Origin: G963666935 sp963666935
GTDB taxonomy: Bacteria; Bacillota; Clostridia; Christensenellales; CAG-138
Reading direction: 5' to 3'
DNA: 64,000 bases
Assembly (NCBI GenBank): GCA_963666935.1
Contig: OY762936.1
Coordinates: 186,001 to 250,000 of the forward strand
In this document: one piece after another, positions 25,552-34,345 of the stretch
How the letters are laid out: every line of letters starts with the position of its first letter
How positions within the stretch are numbered: position 1 is the first letter of the stretch
Notes under the pieces: model-generated
What the model was told of the DNA's origin: nothing
The model's input: the letters and a program-made list of their open reading frames with translations, nothing else
Database searches by the model: none
Translations under genes and position numbers: made by a program

Positions 25552-27266
25552 ACGTTTCGGGTATCAAATTCAAGCCATGCAAGCTCTTCCCGCTCCATCA
25601 GCGGGGAGAGCTTTTCATATACCTGCCGGTGATATTCGTTGAGTCGGCTTTTGTCCGTTTCATCCAACAGCCTTTCATCCACCGCATCCAGATCGATGGG
25701 AGCAAACGTAAGAGATTCGAAGCGCAAAAAACCTTCTTCTCCCCCCACGCACACAAGAAGATTTTCCAGCCGCACGCCAAAACTGCCCTCAATATAGATC
25801 CCCGGCTCGTCTGAAATTACCATGCCGGGCGCAAGCGCTGCGCTTGGCCGGTTAAAGCGGAAGCTTTGCGGCCCCTCGTGAACGTTGAGCATATATCCCA
25901 CCCCGTGGCCGGTACCGTGGTTGTAGTTGAGCCCCTGCGCCCACAGGGGAGCCCGGGCCGCCACATCCAGCATCTGGCCGGTGCAGCCCTCGGGAAACCG
26001 CAGGCTCATCAGCGCCAGCATACCCTTGAGCACCCATGTGAAATGCGCCTTTTGCGCATCCGAAACCGGGCCTGTGGCGATGGTGCGGGTTACATCCGTA
26101 GTGCCGCCCATGTACTGCCCGCCGGAATCCACCAAAAGCAGGCCACTTCGTCCGATGGGGATATCCGTTTTTTGTGTGGCGGCATAATGGACAATGGCCC
26201 CATGGGGACCGTAGCCGCAAATGGTATCAAAGCTTTCACTCAGGGCCCCGGCGGCCTTGCGCATTTCGTCCAAATATCGTCCGGCGGCGACTTCGGTGAA
26301 CCCCGGCTCCCCCGCATGCAGCTTGACGTACCGCATAAATCGGGCCATCACGGCCCCATCCGCAAGGTGCACCCGCCGGAGGTTTGCAAGCTCTCCGGCA
26401 TTTTTGATCGCCCGGGGGAGGGCGATGAGATCCGCGTCCAGTACTTCCGCGCTCGCCATCCCGCACAAAAGGCGGTAATTTAGCTTGCTCAGCGGGGTCA
26501 TCACCCGGCCCCGATATTTTCTCACAAAAGCGTAAATCTCCTCATAGGGAAGAAACTCCACGCCCAGCTTGCGCAATTCCGCTTCCACGGGCCTTCGCTT
26601 CTCTTCATCCATAAAGAGCACGGCCCGCTCCCGCTCTACCGCGGCATAGCATAAGGCCACGGGGGTATGGCGGGTATCGCTGCCCCGAAGATTAAACAGC
26701 CACGCGATGTCGTCCAAAGCTGTCAGCACCGTGGCTTGTGCGTCCTGCGGCGCCATTTCCCGCCGGAGCTCCGCGAGCTTTTCGGAAGCGGATTTCCCAC
26801 AAAGTTCTTCCGGCAGCAGCCATGCGGGCGCATCGCTCAGGGGCGGCCTATCCTGCCAAAACGCCGAAACCAAATCCACGTCCGCAATGTCGATGCCCCG
26901 GCGCAGGAACTCCCAGGCTTCCCCCGCGCTCAGCGTCCTTCCATCCAGCCCCAGTGGACCGTGGACTTCTTTTTCAATCAATTCCGCAAGCTCCGGCACC
27001 CCCGGTTCTCCCATGCGGCACAGTTCAATGCCGCTGCCAATAAGCTCCGACGCCGCCTGAAGAAAGTAGCGGCCGTCTGTGAAAAGATACGCGCGGTTCG
27101 GCAGCACGAGCAATGTGCCGGCGCTACCGGTAAAGCCGGAGAAGCGCTCTCGAGCCTTGAAATGCTCCCCAACGGATTCGGAGCCGTGAGGATCGGCGGC
27201 GGGAATCAGGTAGCCGCCCAAACCTCTCAACTCGATTTCCCGCTGCAACCGGGCAAGTTCAGTCAT
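25548..27266 (-). CDS. Xaa-Pro aminopeptidase (M24B)
   Basis: 572 residues from ATG 27266 with GGAGG (27272-27276); an upstream ATG (27284) is less likely. Two creatinase-like N-terminal domains precede the pita-bread catalytic domain. Dinuclear metal ligands are visible in LLVDSGGQYMGGTTDVTRT, GTGHGVG, SDEPGIY and the final FESLTFAPID. The enzyme removes an N-terminal residue preceding proline, normally with Mn or Co. It is the last gene of the DtxR-led peptidase operon, overlapping the M42 gene before it by eight bases. Confidence 0.94.
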   Translation of the reverse strand: MTELARLQREIELRGLGGYLIPAADPHGSESVGEHFKARERFSGFTGSAGTLLVLPNRAYLFTDGRYFLQAASELIGSGIELCRMGEPGVPELAELIEKEVHGPLGLDGRTLSAGEAWEFLRRGIDIADVDLVSAFWQDRPPLSDAPAWLLPEELCGKSASEKLAELRREMAPQDAQATVLTALDDIAWLFNLRGSDTRHTPVALCYAAVERERAVLFMDEEKRRPVEAELRKLGVEFLPYEEIYAFVRKYRGRVMTPLSKLNYRLLCGMASAEVLDADLIALPRAIKNAGELANLRRVHLADGAVMARFMRYVKLHAGEPGFTEVAAGRYLDEMRKAAGALSESFDTICGYGPHGAIVHYAATQKTDIPIGRSGLLLVDSGGQYMGGTTDVTRTIATGPVSDAQKAHFTWVLKGMLALMSLRFPEGCTGQMLDVAARAPLWAQGLNYNHGTGHGVGYMLNVHEGPQSFRFNRPSAALAPGMVISDEPGIYIEGSFGVRLENLLVCVGGEEGFLRFESLTFAPIDLDAVDERLLDETDKSRLNEYHRQVYEKLSPLMEREELAWLEFDTRNV

Positions 27267-28251
27267 TTTCGCCTCCGAATTCATGCAGGTCCGCCGTCAT
27301 CACCGCCTGAAGCAGTTTAACGGTATCCATAACGTCCTGCCGGCAAGCAGTTTCCACCGGAGTGTGCATATAGCGCAGGGGGATGGAGATGCATCCCGCC
27401 TCAATGCCACCCGCCGTGCGCTGAATGGCGCCCGTATCCGTGCCGCCCGCGGTAAGCACCTCGTTTTGCACCGGAATTCCCGCAGCGTTGGCGCAGCGGG
27501 TCAAAAACCGCCGCACCTTGGGGGATACCACCACGCTGCTGTCCATAATCTTGATAGCCGGACCCTTCCCTAGGCTTACGCTCTGCCGGGCCGCCTTGGG
27601 GGTGTCTCCTGTTTTAGTCACGTCCACCGCCACCGCAAGGTCGGGTTTGACAACGTAGGCTGCGGCCCCGGCGCCCCGGGTGCCCACCTCCTCCTGCGCG
27701 GTAAATACCAGAACCAATTCATGGGGGCTTTCTCCCGTCAATGCCGCCTTGATCAAAGCGGCGCAGGAGAGCCGGTTGTCCATCGCGCCGCCGGTAATAT
27801 ACTCTCCCCGCAAATAAAGCTCGGACGTAAACACGGCCATATCGCCCACGTTCACATCTTCCCCCCCGGCATCAATAAACAGCTGTAGAAAATCCACTTC
27901 CCCGGGCTTTTTCTCCTCCGTTTCATAAAAAACCACCCCCGGCGCACCGTTTTCAAAGATGACCCGCCGGGCCACGGAAATAACCGGGTTCACGCCGCCC
28001 ACATTGGCGGCCCGCAGGAACCCTTTTTCGTCTTTCCCCGTGACGATGAGACCAATCTGATCCATATGCGCCGCAAACATGAGCTTCTTCCCTGAATGCC
28101 CGGCTTTGCGGGCAATGAGGCTACCCATGGCATCCCGGCTGATTTCGTCTGCCCAAGGAGCTAAATACGTTGCGATCACTTCCGCCACCCGGTTTTCCCG
28201 ACCCGAAGGGCCATAGGCCATGGTCAACTCCCGCAGCATTGTATCAAACAT
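27259..28251 (-). CDS. M42-family aminopeptidase (first of three paralogues by position)
   Basis: 330 residues. Metal ligands and base: AAHMDQIG, GGAMDNRLS, TAQEEVGTRGA, AVDVTKTGD and RYMHTPVE. M42 enzymes (TET/glutamyl aminopeptidase/YsdC/FrvX type) form large hollow dodecamers that trim short peptides with two divalent metals. Only one Asp of the usual DD pair is kept (MDNR). It overlaps both neighbours by one to eight bases, so it is translationally coupled. Specificity cannot be deduced. Confidence 0.92.
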   Translation of the reverse strand: MFDTMLRELTMAYGPSGRENRVAEVIATYLAPWADEISRDAMGSLIARKAGHSGKKLMFAAHMDQIGLIVTGKDEKGFLRAANVGGVNPVISVARRVIFENGAPGVVFYETEEKKPGEVDFLQLFIDAGGEDVNVGDMAVFTSELYLRGEYITGGAMDNRLSCAALIKAALTGESPHELVLVFTAQEEVGTRGAGAAAYVVKPDLAVAVDVTKTGDTPKAARQSVSLGKGPAIKIMDSSVVVSPKVRRFLTRCANAAGIPVQNEVLTAGGTDTGAIQRTAGGIEAGCISIPLRYMHTPVETACRQDVMDTVKLLQAVMTADLHEFGGEND

Positions 28252-29264
28252 CAGAGCACCTCCAAAAATTTCTTTGAAGCAAAAAACGTATCCGCTAGCG
28301 AAAGCGCTGCTTCCACGTCCTGTATGGCGACCATGCTGTTAGGCGTATGCAGATAGCGGCATGGCACGGAGATTCCCCCGGTCACGCATCCGAAAAGCGC
28401 CTTGTGGATGGCCCCCGCGTCAGTTCCACCCTTTGGATTGCTACGGATCTGGTACGGGATGCCCGTTTCCGCAGCGCAGCTGATTAAAGCCTTGGTCATG
28501 GCAGGTTTGGGAATCGTTGCCCCGTCCATAAGGGTAATAGCCGCGCCGGAAAAAATCCGTGTGGAAATATCCCCCTCTGGTGTTCCCGGTAAGTCCCGGG
28601 CGGGGGTGCATTCCAATACCAGCGCCAAATCCGGCTGCACGTTATAAACCGCCGCTTCGGCTCCCCGCAGCCCTGCTTCCTCCTGCACGGTGAACACCCC
28701 GTAAAAATCGCAGGGGTAAGTTTTCCCCAGCAGCTCCATAAGAATCGCGCAGCCCACCCGATCATCCAGCGCCTTCCCGGCCATCAGATTCCCCATTTGC
28801 GCAAATGCCGTATCAAAGGATGCATAATCCCCGATCTGCACCCGCTGTTCCGCATCCGCTTTGTCTTTCGCACCGATGTCGATGAAAAGCTCATCATGGT
28901 CGTAGGCCTTCTTGAATTCTTCATCCGTTTGCAGATGGATGGCCCGCACGCCAATGACGCCGGGCACATTGTTGGGCCCAATCACTACCCGCTTCCCCGC
29001 CGCCACCCGGGAATCGATGCTCCGGGTGCCATAGGATAGGGTCCCATCCTCCTTGAATCCCCGGATGATGAAGCCTACCTCGTCCATATGGGCGGTGACC
29101 ATCACCCGTGGCCGGGGGCCTTTTTTATGCACGTACAGATTGCCCATGGCATCCGTGCGCATTTCCCCCACCCCCAAAAGAGCGGATTTAATGTAGGCGC
29201 GCACGCGGCCTTCGTCGCCGGTGACGCCATGCAAATTGCTCAGTTCTTCTATTCGTTGAAGCAT
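28251..29264 (-). CDS. M42-family aminopeptidase (second paralogue)
   Basis: 337 residues. TAHMDEVGF, KALDDRVG, TVQEEAGLRGA, VLECTPARD and RYLHTPNS carry the two-metal site; the fourth ligand is Glu (LEC) where the other two copies have Asp (VDV). It shares a base with the next gene and overlaps the preceding M42 gene by 16 bases. The clear divergence from its neighbours suggests a distinct specificity within a shared peptide-degradation job. Confidence 0.92.
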   Translation of the reverse strand: MLQRIEELSNLHGVTGDEGRVRAYIKSALLGVGEMRTDAMGNLYVHKKGPRPRVMVTAHMDEVGFIIRGFKEDGTLSYGTRSIDSRVAAGKRVVIGPNNVPGVIGVRAIHLQTDEEFKKAYDHDELFIDIGAKDKADAEQRVQIGDYASFDTAFAQMGNLMAGKALDDRVGCAILMELLGKTYPCDFYGVFTVQEEAGLRGAEAAVYNVQPDLALVLECTPARDLPGTPEGDISTRIFSGAAITLMDGATIPKPAMTKALISCAAETGIPYQIRSNPKGGTDAGAIHKALFGCVTGGISVPCRYLHTPNSMVAIQDVEAALSLADTFFASKKFLEVL

Positions 29265-30289
29265 AGCGCTTCCTCCCAGTCTTCAGGGATGCCCTTTATG
29301 AATTCCTCCAGCAAGTCTACCGCGCGGCCAAGGGTTTCGCCGCTTAGCACCTCCGCGCCGGTATGCATATACCGAAGCGGCACGGATAACAGCCCCGTGG
29401 GAATGCCGCCCCGTTGGGTTTGAATATCCCAAGCGTCGGTGCCGGTATCTCCGATGCGGGCCTCCGTAGAGCAGGAAATTCCTTGCCTCTCTGCCGCCGC
29501 TTTGAGCTGCTCATACAAAAAGGGATGAATATTGCTGCCCCGGGTAATGGCCAGCTTGTCGATGGGTACCGTGCGAAATTCCTTCTCCGGCGGCGGGGCG
29601 TGCGTTACGTCCACGGCCACGGCCATGTCCGGCCGGATGTTCCAGCCTCCCGCCATGGCCCCAGCACCGCTTTTCTCCTCCTGCACCGAAGCGCAGGCGA
29701 TGAGCGTGCAGGGAAGCTTTTTGTCCTTGAGCCGGGAAAGCAGCTCACAAAGTGCCGCCACCAGTGCCCGGTCGTCCAGTGTCTTCCCCGTAATCATGCC
29801 GCCGCCCAGTTGAATGGGTTTTTCCGGATACAAGGTTACCACATCCCCCACGGCGAGCTTCTCTTGGGCTTCCTTCGGGGAAAGGCCGGTGTCCACAATC
29901 AGCTCCTCCATTTTCCAAGCCACCTTGTCGTCGGCCTGGGGCCGAAGGGGCGCCGTGGAAACCACGCCGGGATATACCCCGTTTTCCCCATACACCAGTA
30001 CCCGGCCACCGGGCAATATCCGGGGGTCCACCCCTGCTACTTTACAGATGCGCAGCATGCCGTTGTACTCAATTTGAGAAACCAGCATGCCGATCTCATC
30101 CATATGGGCCATGAGCAGCACCGCGGGTCGGCCGCCGCCCAGCTTGCCGTAGACATTGCCCGCCCGATCCCGGCTAACCTCGGCTCCGGCGGCTGTGAAC
30201 TGGGCGCAAACTTCCGCCGCCACGGCATCCTCCATCCCGGTGACGCCCGGGAGTATAATCAGTTTTTCAATGCGTTCATACAGCGTCAT
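29249..30289 (-). CDS. M42-family aminopeptidase (third paralogue)
   Basis: 346 residues from ATG 30289; a TTG-started extension to 30298 is rejected. MAHMDEIGM, KTLDDRALV, SVQEEKSGAGA, AVDVTHAPPP and RYMHTGAE supply the two-metal site. The EEK (rather than EEVG) after the catalytic Glu is unusual. The start is an ATGA overlap with the dipeptidase stop, and GAAGGA lies nine bases upstream. A frame-length copy differing this much from the other two argues against recent duplication. Confidence 0.92.
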   Translation of the reverse strand: MTLYERIEKLIILPGVTGMEDAVAAEVCAQFTAAGAEVSRDRAGNVYGKLGGGRPAVLLMAHMDEIGMLVSQIEYNGMLRICKVAGVDPRILPGGRVLVYGENGVYPGVVSTAPLRPQADDKVAWKMEELIVDTGLSPKEAQEKLAVGDVVTLYPEKPIQLGGGMITGKTLDDRALVAALCELLSRLKDKKLPCTLIACASVQEEKSGAGAMAGGWNIRPDMAVAVDVTHAPPPEKEFRTVPIDKLAITRGSNIHPFLYEQLKAAAERQGISCSTEARIGDTGTDAWDIQTQRGGIPTGLLSVPLRYMHTGAEVLSGETLGRAVDLLEEFIKGIPEDWEEALCFNE

Positions 30290-31257
30290 TTTAAACAATC
30301 CTTCAATACTCTCAATGCGTTTCCCCGGCAGATCAGGTCCATCTCTCGGGGCGTGAAGTGCCGCTCCATTGCCCTTAGAATTTGCGGGTATCCCGCGTAA
30401 TTTGAAAACTCCAAATCGCAGTCAATGCCGTCAAAGTCCGAGCCAAAGGCCAGGACCTCAATCCCGGCCACGTTTTTGATATGCAGCGCGTGAAGAACAA
30501 TGTCCTCAACGCGGCTTATTTTTGCACCTTGCCGCAAAAAGTCGGCGCAGAAGTTCAGCCCCGTCACCCCGCCCGCATCCGCCAGCGTTTTGAGCATGGC
30601 GTCGGTCAGGTTCCGGGACGCAGGGCAAAGTGCCCGGGCGTTGCTGTGAGAAGCGATAAAGGGTTTTTTCGTCGTCCGTGCCACATCAAAAAACCCGCCG
30701 TCGGATAGGTGAGATACGTCCACAATGATTCCCATCTCCTGCATCCGGTTCACTGCCGCAAGGCCGAAGGGCGTAAGCCCTTTCTCCATTTCTTCCGGAA
30801 CTTTAGAATTGGGGAAGCCCACGCAGTTTGGAAAATTCCAAGTAAGGCCGGCCATGCGCACACCCTGTCGGTAGATTTCCTCAATCTTTTCTATCTTCCC
30901 CCGAAGCAGGCCGCAATCCTCCAGCGTAAGCAGAAAGGAAATTTTGCCCGCCGCCCGGTTTTTCTCAATGTCGGAAAAACACAAAACGGGCAGCGCGCCC
31001 GTATCCATAAGCTCTTTGTTGTACCAATGGCAGGCAGCCTCAAAAATCGCCTCCGGCGTATCCCCCACGGAGAAAAGCTCCTGCACCGGTTCCGTTGGAC
31101 AAAAGGCCGCCATACATTGAAGCATAGCCCCGCCCCGCTCGAGCTTTTCCATGTCGATATGGCAGTCGTTTTGATTCAGCCGCACCGTGCCTTTTTTAAG
31201 CGCGATCCGACACACGATGGTATCGCAGTGCAGATCAACGAGATTGTATTCCCCCAT
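30286..31257 (-). CDS. M19-family membrane-dipeptidase-like zinc dipeptidase
   Basis: 323 residues from ATG 31257 (GGTGA eight bases upstream); TTG 31272 and GTG 31269 are in-frame alternatives overlapping the regulator stop. YNLVDLHCDT, LTLEDCG, VDVSHLSDGGF, ASHSNAR and GSDFDG are the binuclear zinc ligands and substrate contacts of renal dipeptidase homologues. Despite the family name no signal or membrane anchor is present, so it is cytoplasmic. It should split dipeptides left by the downstream aminopeptidases. Confidence 0.93.
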   Translation of the reverse strand: MGEYNLVDLHCDTIVCRIALKKGTVRLNQNDCHIDMEKLERGGAMLQCMAAFCPTEPVQELFSVGDTPEAIFEAACHWYNKELMDTGALPVLCFSDIEKNRAAGKISFLLTLEDCGLLRGKIEKIEEIYRQGVRMAGLTWNFPNCVGFPNSKVPEEMEKGLTPFGLAAVNRMQEMGIIVDVSHLSDGGFFDVARTTKKPFIASHSNARALCPASRNLTDAMLKTLADAGGVTGLNFCADFLRQGAKISRVEDIVLHALHIKNVAGIEVLAFGSDFDGIDCDLEFSNYAGYPQILRAMERHFTPREMDLICRGNALRVLKDCLK

Positions 31258-31265
31258 AAATGGCT

Positions 31266-31628
31266 TCACCAATTTTCCTTTCGAATATATGCTTCCAGAT
31301 ACCGGTAGGTTTCCGCACTCAATACATGTTCCCCCTTGCAGGCATCTACCTCGGCGATCTCACTTGGAACGCCCATGCCTACGAGAAGCCGGACAAGTAA
31401 CTGATGCCTATCCAATACTTTTCGGGCCTCGACAAAGCCCAGACCCGTCAGGCGAATGTCCCCTTTATCTACGATAAGATATCCTTTTTCATCGAGCTGT
31501 TTTACTGCTACGGTAACGCTTGGTTTTGTGACGCCCAGCGCGTTCGCAATATCCACTGCCCGCACTTTTTCCTTCTCCCTCGAGAGCAGCAGGATCGTTT
31601 CCAGGTAGTCTTCCGCAGACTGCCGCAT
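31266..31628 (-). CDS. DtxR/MntR-family metalloregulator
   Basis: 120 residues, lacking the C-terminal SH3-like domain of full DtxR. A winged helix (VRAVDIANALGVTKPSVTVA) is followed by the dimer/metal domain. Ligand candidates are the Asp and Glu of AEDYLETI (MntR-like), His in DRHQLL, and CKGEHVLS (Cys as in DtxR, Glu and His in both), so Mn or Fe sensing is likely. It heads an operon of five metallopeptidases, which is an unusual target set. A candidate operator overlaps the -10 box upstream. Confidence 0.9.
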   Translation of the reverse strand: MRQSAEDYLETILLLSREKEKVRAVDIANALGVTKPSVTVAVKQLDEKGYLIVDKGDIRLTGLGFVEARKVLDRHQLLVRLLVGMGVPSEIAEVDACKGEHVLSAETYRYLEAYIRKENW

Positions 31629-31651
31629 AATTGCAGCGCCCTCCTTCTTCT

Positions 31652-31690
31652 TATGTTACTTATCATACACAATCTGTGATCTTCTTTCAA
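31652..31690 (-). promoter_or_regulatory. Promoter and candidate metalloregulator box of the peptidase operon
   Basis: On the minus strand TTGAAA (31690-31685), 17 bases, then TATGAT (31667-31662). An imperfect 16-base palindrome (TATGTTACTTATCATA on the plus strand, 31652-31667; 12 of 16 positions symmetric) covers the -10 box and would suit a dimeric DtxR-type repressor. Confidence 0.55.
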
Positions 31691-31766
31691 GTTCACGAAG
31701 CGTTCTATGGAACTTTCTTAATGGCTGTGTTACAATGTTTTTTAGTATAACTATGGAGGTAGTTCA

Positions 31767-32636
31767 ATGCACGCGTCACTTTTCATCCCCGCGCTGGATG
31801 CGTGGCTCTTGGCAAAAAATCTCGGCTTTTTAACAGCGGTCATCAATATCCTTATGGCCTTCCTGCTGGCACGCCTCGCCGTTGTCGTGACTGGTCACCT
31901 AATACGGAAGTTTTCGGAGAAACGCATCAGCCGGCTCACCCGTGACGATACCGCTGCCCGCCGTTTGGAGACGGGCATTACGCTCATCAGCGGGCTGGTG
32001 AAATATGTGTTTTATTTTATTGCTGCTGCCATCGCCATCGGCGAACTGGGCCTTTCCGGCGCCATGACCTCCATGCTGGCCGCCGCAGGCATCGGCACCC
32101 TGGCCATTGGCATTGGCGCCAAAAGCCTTATCGAAGACGTAACCAAAGGGTTCTTTATTCTCTTTGAAAACGAGCTTACTGTAGGCGACTTCGTAACCAT
32201 AGCCGGTATTTCGGGCGTCGTGGAGGCAATTTCTATTCGTACTGTCACCATCCGCAGCTGGCGGGGCGAAAAAAACATTATTCCCAACGGTCAGATCACT
32301 ACCATCGTCAACTTCTCCCGTTCCGACACTTACGTGACTCTTGTGGATATGGCAATCTCCCATGAATCCGACGCAGATCGGGCATTGGATATTATGATAG
32401 AAGAAATGGAAGTCGTGCGTCAGGAGATGAACGATCCCAAGATCCAGCCGCCTGAAAAGATCGGCATCGGCGAAATCACCGCCACGGGCGTCGTCCTTCG
32501 GGCATTAATGAAGACAGACGTGATGCAGCAGTGGCAAATCCCGCGGGAGGTCATGCGCCGCGTCCGCTTGCGCTTCCAGCAAGAAGGCATCGAAGTGCCG
32601 CATGAACGCATCGCCATTGTAGGAGAGAAAAGCTGA
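31767..32636 (+). CDS. Small-conductance mechanosensitive channel (MscS family)
   Basis: 289 residues. Three helices end in the Gly/Ala-packed pore helix (MLAAAGIGTLAIGIGAKSLIEDV), followed by the beta domain (TVGDFVTIAGISGVVEAISIRTV, then IIPNGQITTIVNFSR) and a C-terminal alpha/beta cage domain. It should open under membrane tension and release solutes on osmotic downshift. ATGGAGG lies upstream of the start. It leads an operon whose next gene overlaps the stop by one base. Confidence 0.94.
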   Translation: MHASLFIPALDAWLLAKNLGFLTAVINILMAFLLARLAVVVTGHLIRKFSEKRISRLTRDDTAARRLETGITLISGLVKYVFYFIAAAIAIGELGLSGAMTSMLAAAGIGTLAIGIGAKSLIEDVTKGFFILFENELTVGDFVTIAGISGVVEAISIRTVTIRSWRGEKNIIPNGQITTIVNFSRSDTYVTLVDMAISHESDADRALDIMIEEMEVVRQEMNDPKIQPPEKIGIGEITATGVVLRALMKTDVMQQWQIPREVMRRVRLRFQQEGIEVPHERIAIVGEKS

Positions 32637-32833
32637 TGGTACAGGATTTCGACCTTGGAGATCATGTGGTCATGCGCAAGCCCCACGCCTGCGGCAGTAA
32701 CGAATGGGTCATCACCCGCACGGGGGCGGATATCAAAATCAAATGCGTGGGCTGTGGCCGCATCGTCATGCTGGACCGGCAGGACTTCATCAAGAGCGCA
32801 AAGAAAAACCTTACAAGGACGGAAGCAAAATGA
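32636..32833 (+). CDS. DUF951 protein
   Basis: 65 residues. FDLGDHVVMRKPHACGSNEW followed by IKCVGCGRIVMLDR is the hallmark of the DUF951 (YyzM) family: a small beta protein with a His-Cys and Cys-x2-Cys set that probably binds zinc. Function is unknown. It overlaps mscS by one base and the following gene by four. Confidence 0.93.
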   Translation: MVQDFDLGDHVVMRKPHACGSNEWVITRTGADIKIKCVGCGRIVMLDRQDFIKSAKKNLTRTEAK

Positions 32834-33372
32834 GAGAACTCCGCACGGACGGAAAATCCAGCGAATACCGAACGCAAAGAACCTATACTTGGTTTTACGC
32901 CGTTGCGGTGGCGATAGTTATTGCCGCGCTGGTGTTCATTGTGCTGTTTCAGGCGGTGCAGGTTTCCGATGACGGCATGGCCCCCGTGTTCCAGCGTGGG
33001 GATATCGTGCTTTTTGATCGGCTCTCCAAACACCTTTCCATGCCCGGCCGGGGCGATGCCTACGCTTTTTGGCTCAACGGCAAGGTGTGCGTGGGCCGGA
33101 TCATAGGGCTTCCCGGCGACAAGGTGCAAATCGCCGACGGCATCGTGTACATCAGCAGTGTCAAACTGGATGAGCACAGGTATGCCACCCTTGTTTCCGG
33201 CGTTTTCGTGGACCCCGTCACCTTGGAAAACGGCCAGTTTTTTCTTATGCCCGACAACCGAGAGTGGGCCGTCATCGACCCGGAAAATATGACCATTCCC
33301 TTTGAAGACCTTGTCGGCCGAGCAGATCTGCGGGTTTCACCTTTGAGCCGTGTCGGTCTTTTTGTGCGGTAG
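32830..33372 (+). CDS. Signal-peptidase-I-like protein lacking catalytic Ser and Lys
   Basis: 180 residues from ATG 32830 (ATGA overlap with DUF951). One membrane anchor (about 20-43) precedes the S26 protease fold. Box B, normally SMxPT, reads DDGMAPVF with Gly49 (32974-32976) for the nucleophile Ser. Box D, normally KRVIGLPGD, reads GRIIGLPGD with Gly89 (33094-33096) for the general base Lys. Box E is LMPDNREWAVID. The fold signature is otherwise clear, so this is most likely a pseudoprotease that binds rather than cuts. Its partner is unknown; it is locked into an operon with mscS and a 2-hydroxyacid dehydrogenase gene. Confidence 0.88.
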   Translation: MRELRTDGKSSEYRTQRTYTWFYAVAVAIVIAALVFIVLFQAVQVSDDGMAPVFQRGDIVLFDRLSKHLSMPGRGDAYAFWLNGKVCVGRIIGLPGDKVQIADGIVYISSVKLDEHRYATLVSGVFVDPVTLENGQFFLMPDNREWAVIDPENMTIPFEDLVGRADLRVSPLSRVGLFVR

Positions 33373-33382
33373 GAGAGCAGCA

Positions 33383-34345
33383 ATGACCAAAATCGTAGTG
33401 CTGGACGGATACACAGAAAATCCGGGCGACCTGAGCTGGGACAGCCTTTGCGCCTTGGGAACGCTCACGGTTTACGATCGCACACCCGCGGAACTGATTG
33501 TAGAGCGCATCGCGGACGCGGACTGCGTCTTTACCAACAAAACCCTCATCACCCGCAATACCCTTGCATCCTGCCCCGGCGTGAGATTCATCGGCGTTCT
33601 GGCCACGGGCTACAACGTGGTGGACTGCGAAGCCGCAAAGGAACGGGGCATCCCAGTTACCAACGTCCCTACCTACGGCACCGCCGCAGTGGGCCAATTC
33701 GCCATTGCCATGCTGCTGGAAATTGCAAACCGGGTAGGCCATCACAGCGATGCAGTAAAAGCGGGCCGCTGGGAACAAAGTTCAGATTGGTGCTTCTGGG
33801 ACTATCCCCTGATCGAACTTGCGGGCAAGACCATGGGCATTTTGGGGTTCGGCCGCATCGGCCATGTCACGGGCCGCATTGCGGCGGCATTGGGCATGCG
33901 TGTGCTGGCCTGCGACAGCGAACAAACTCCTGAGGGCCGCGCCATCGCCGCCTCTGTGGATCTGCCCACCTTGCTTTCCCAAAGCGACGTCATCGCCCTC
34001 CACTGCCCCCTCACGCCTCAAACCCGTGAAATCATTAATAAAAACACCATCTCTCAAATGAAAGACGGCGTCATCCTTATCAATAACAGCCGGGGTTCGC
34101 TCATCAACGAGGGAGATCTTGCAAACGCCCTCAACACCGGCAAGGTTTATGCAGCGGGGCTGGACGTGGTTTCCACCGAGCCAATAAAGAATAACAATCC
34201 GCTGCTCATGGCTAAAAACTGCTTTATCACGCCCCATATCAGCTGGGCCTCAAAAGAAAGCCGCCAGCGGCTCATGGATATCGCTGTGGAAAACTGCGCC
34301 GCCTTTTTGCGGGGCGCTCCTGTCAATGTGGTGAATGGGCTATGA
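33383..34345 (+). CDS. D-2-hydroxyacid dehydrogenase (glycerate/hydroxypyruvate type)
   Basis: 320 residues from ATG 33383 with AGGAGAG upstream. The NAD-binding GFGRIG, the catalytic Arg in NNSRGSLI, Glu in STEPIKNNNPL and His in TPHISWAS follow the family pattern. YGTAAVGQFAIAMLLEIANR and the WCFWDYPLIELAGKTMGILG stretch fit the glycerate/hydroxypyruvate reductase branch. It should reduce a 2-oxo acid with NADH. The stop overlaps the next start (ATGA). Confidence 0.92.
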   Translation: MTKIVVLDGYTENPGDLSWDSLCALGTLTVYDRTPAELIVERIADADCVFTNKTLITRNTLASCPGVRFIGVLATGYNVVDCEAAKERGIPVTNVPTYGTAAVGQFAIAMLLEIANRVGHHSDAVKAGRWEQSSDWCFWDYPLIELAGKTMGILGFGRIGHVTGRIAAALGMRVLACDSEQTPEGRAIAASVDLPTLLSQSDVIALHCPLTPQTREIINKNTISQMKDGVILINNSRGSLINEGDLANALNTGKVYAAGLDVVSTEPIKNNNPLLMAKNCFITPHISWASKESRQRLMDIAVENCAAFLRGAPVNVVNGL

